From an uncultured Candidatus Saccharibacteria bacterium (GTDB lineage: Bacteria > Patescibacteria > Saccharimonadia > Saccharimonadales > UBA5946): a DNA stretch of 6,508 nt. Location of the stretch: assembly GCA_946886435.1 (NCBI GenBank), contig CAMPIR010000044.1, forward strand, positions 1-6,508, given 5' to 3'. Shown here piece by piece: positions 6,405 through 6,508 of this stretch. The translations under genes and the position numbers were made by a program. The notes under the pieces are model-generated. The model was not told the origin of the DNA. It saw only the letters and a program-made list of their open reading frames with translations, and made no database searches. The first letter of the stretch is position 1. Every line of letters starts with the position of its first letter.

Positions 6405-6433
6405 ATTATATCAGTTTAACCCTTATGTGTAAA
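6405..6433 (-). promoter_or_regulatory. Near-consensus extended -10 promoter between tRNA-Thr and pspC
   Basis: On the - strand TTTACA (6433-6428) and TATAAT (6410-6405) are separated by exactly 17 bases, and TGA before the -10 box makes a TGnTATAAT extended -10. The -35 box matches 5 of 6 consensus bases and begins on the base after the tRNA CCA. The -10 box ends only one base before the pspC ATG, so the usual start point (around 6398) would fall inside codon 2 of pspC. It may therefore serve mainly rpmG, or the true initiation point may be closer. Confidence 0.6.

Positions 6434-6508
<75 letters not shown>

Overview
The window looks like a piece of a small bacterial chromosome, most plausibly a Candidatus Saccharibacteria (TM7) or related Patescibacteria/CPR genome. 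I infer this from very tight packing, roughly balanced base composition, 4-nt ATGA gene overlaps, a small cysteine-free L33 beside a tRNA and a mini-PspC gene, and a type-II-like NADH dehydrogenase next to an alpha-glucan gene set. The phylum is a judgement from gene content, not proof. TGA is used as an ordinary stop by at least three genes, which argues for the standard bacterial code and against the TGA=Gly code of Gracilibacteria/Absconditabacteria.

Layout, + strand: (1) the 3' part of a pyridine-nucleotide-disulphide oxidoreductase of the NDH-2 type (2-868, runs off the left edge). (2) A leader of about 97 bases with a credible sigma70-type promoter, a small hairpin and a possible 14-codon leader ORF. 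(3) A four-gene operon: glycogen-synthase-like glycosyltransferase (966-2141), GH57 amylase-type glucanase (2138-3352), GH15 glucoamylase-type hydrolase (3354-5291) and a protein I do not recognise (5288-5998). Junctions are ATGA overlaps except GH57/GH15, which has a 1-nt gap and the best Shine-Dalgarno in the window.

Layout, - strand, converging on that operon: tRNA-Thr(GGU) at the right edge (6434-6508), a near-consensus promoter directly after its CCA end, a 64-aa PspC-domain membrane protein (6209-6403), ribosomal protein L33 (5995-6204), and a strong intrinsic terminator (5946-5976). The two converging gene sets share a CTAG palindrome that carries both stop codons, and the terminator lies inside the coding sequence of the unknown protein.

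How the genes may work together: none of the three glucan enzymes has a visible signal peptide, so together they suggest an intracellular alpha-glucan (glycogen-like) cycle: the GT4 enzyme would build or extend the polymer, GH57 cut or remodel it, and GH15 release glucose. The coupled unknown protein is the best candidate for something undescribed. The - strand genes are ordinary housekeeping genes in a very compact arrangement. No mobile element, CRISPR array or significant repeat was seen, and no gene-free stretch longer than 100 bases exists.
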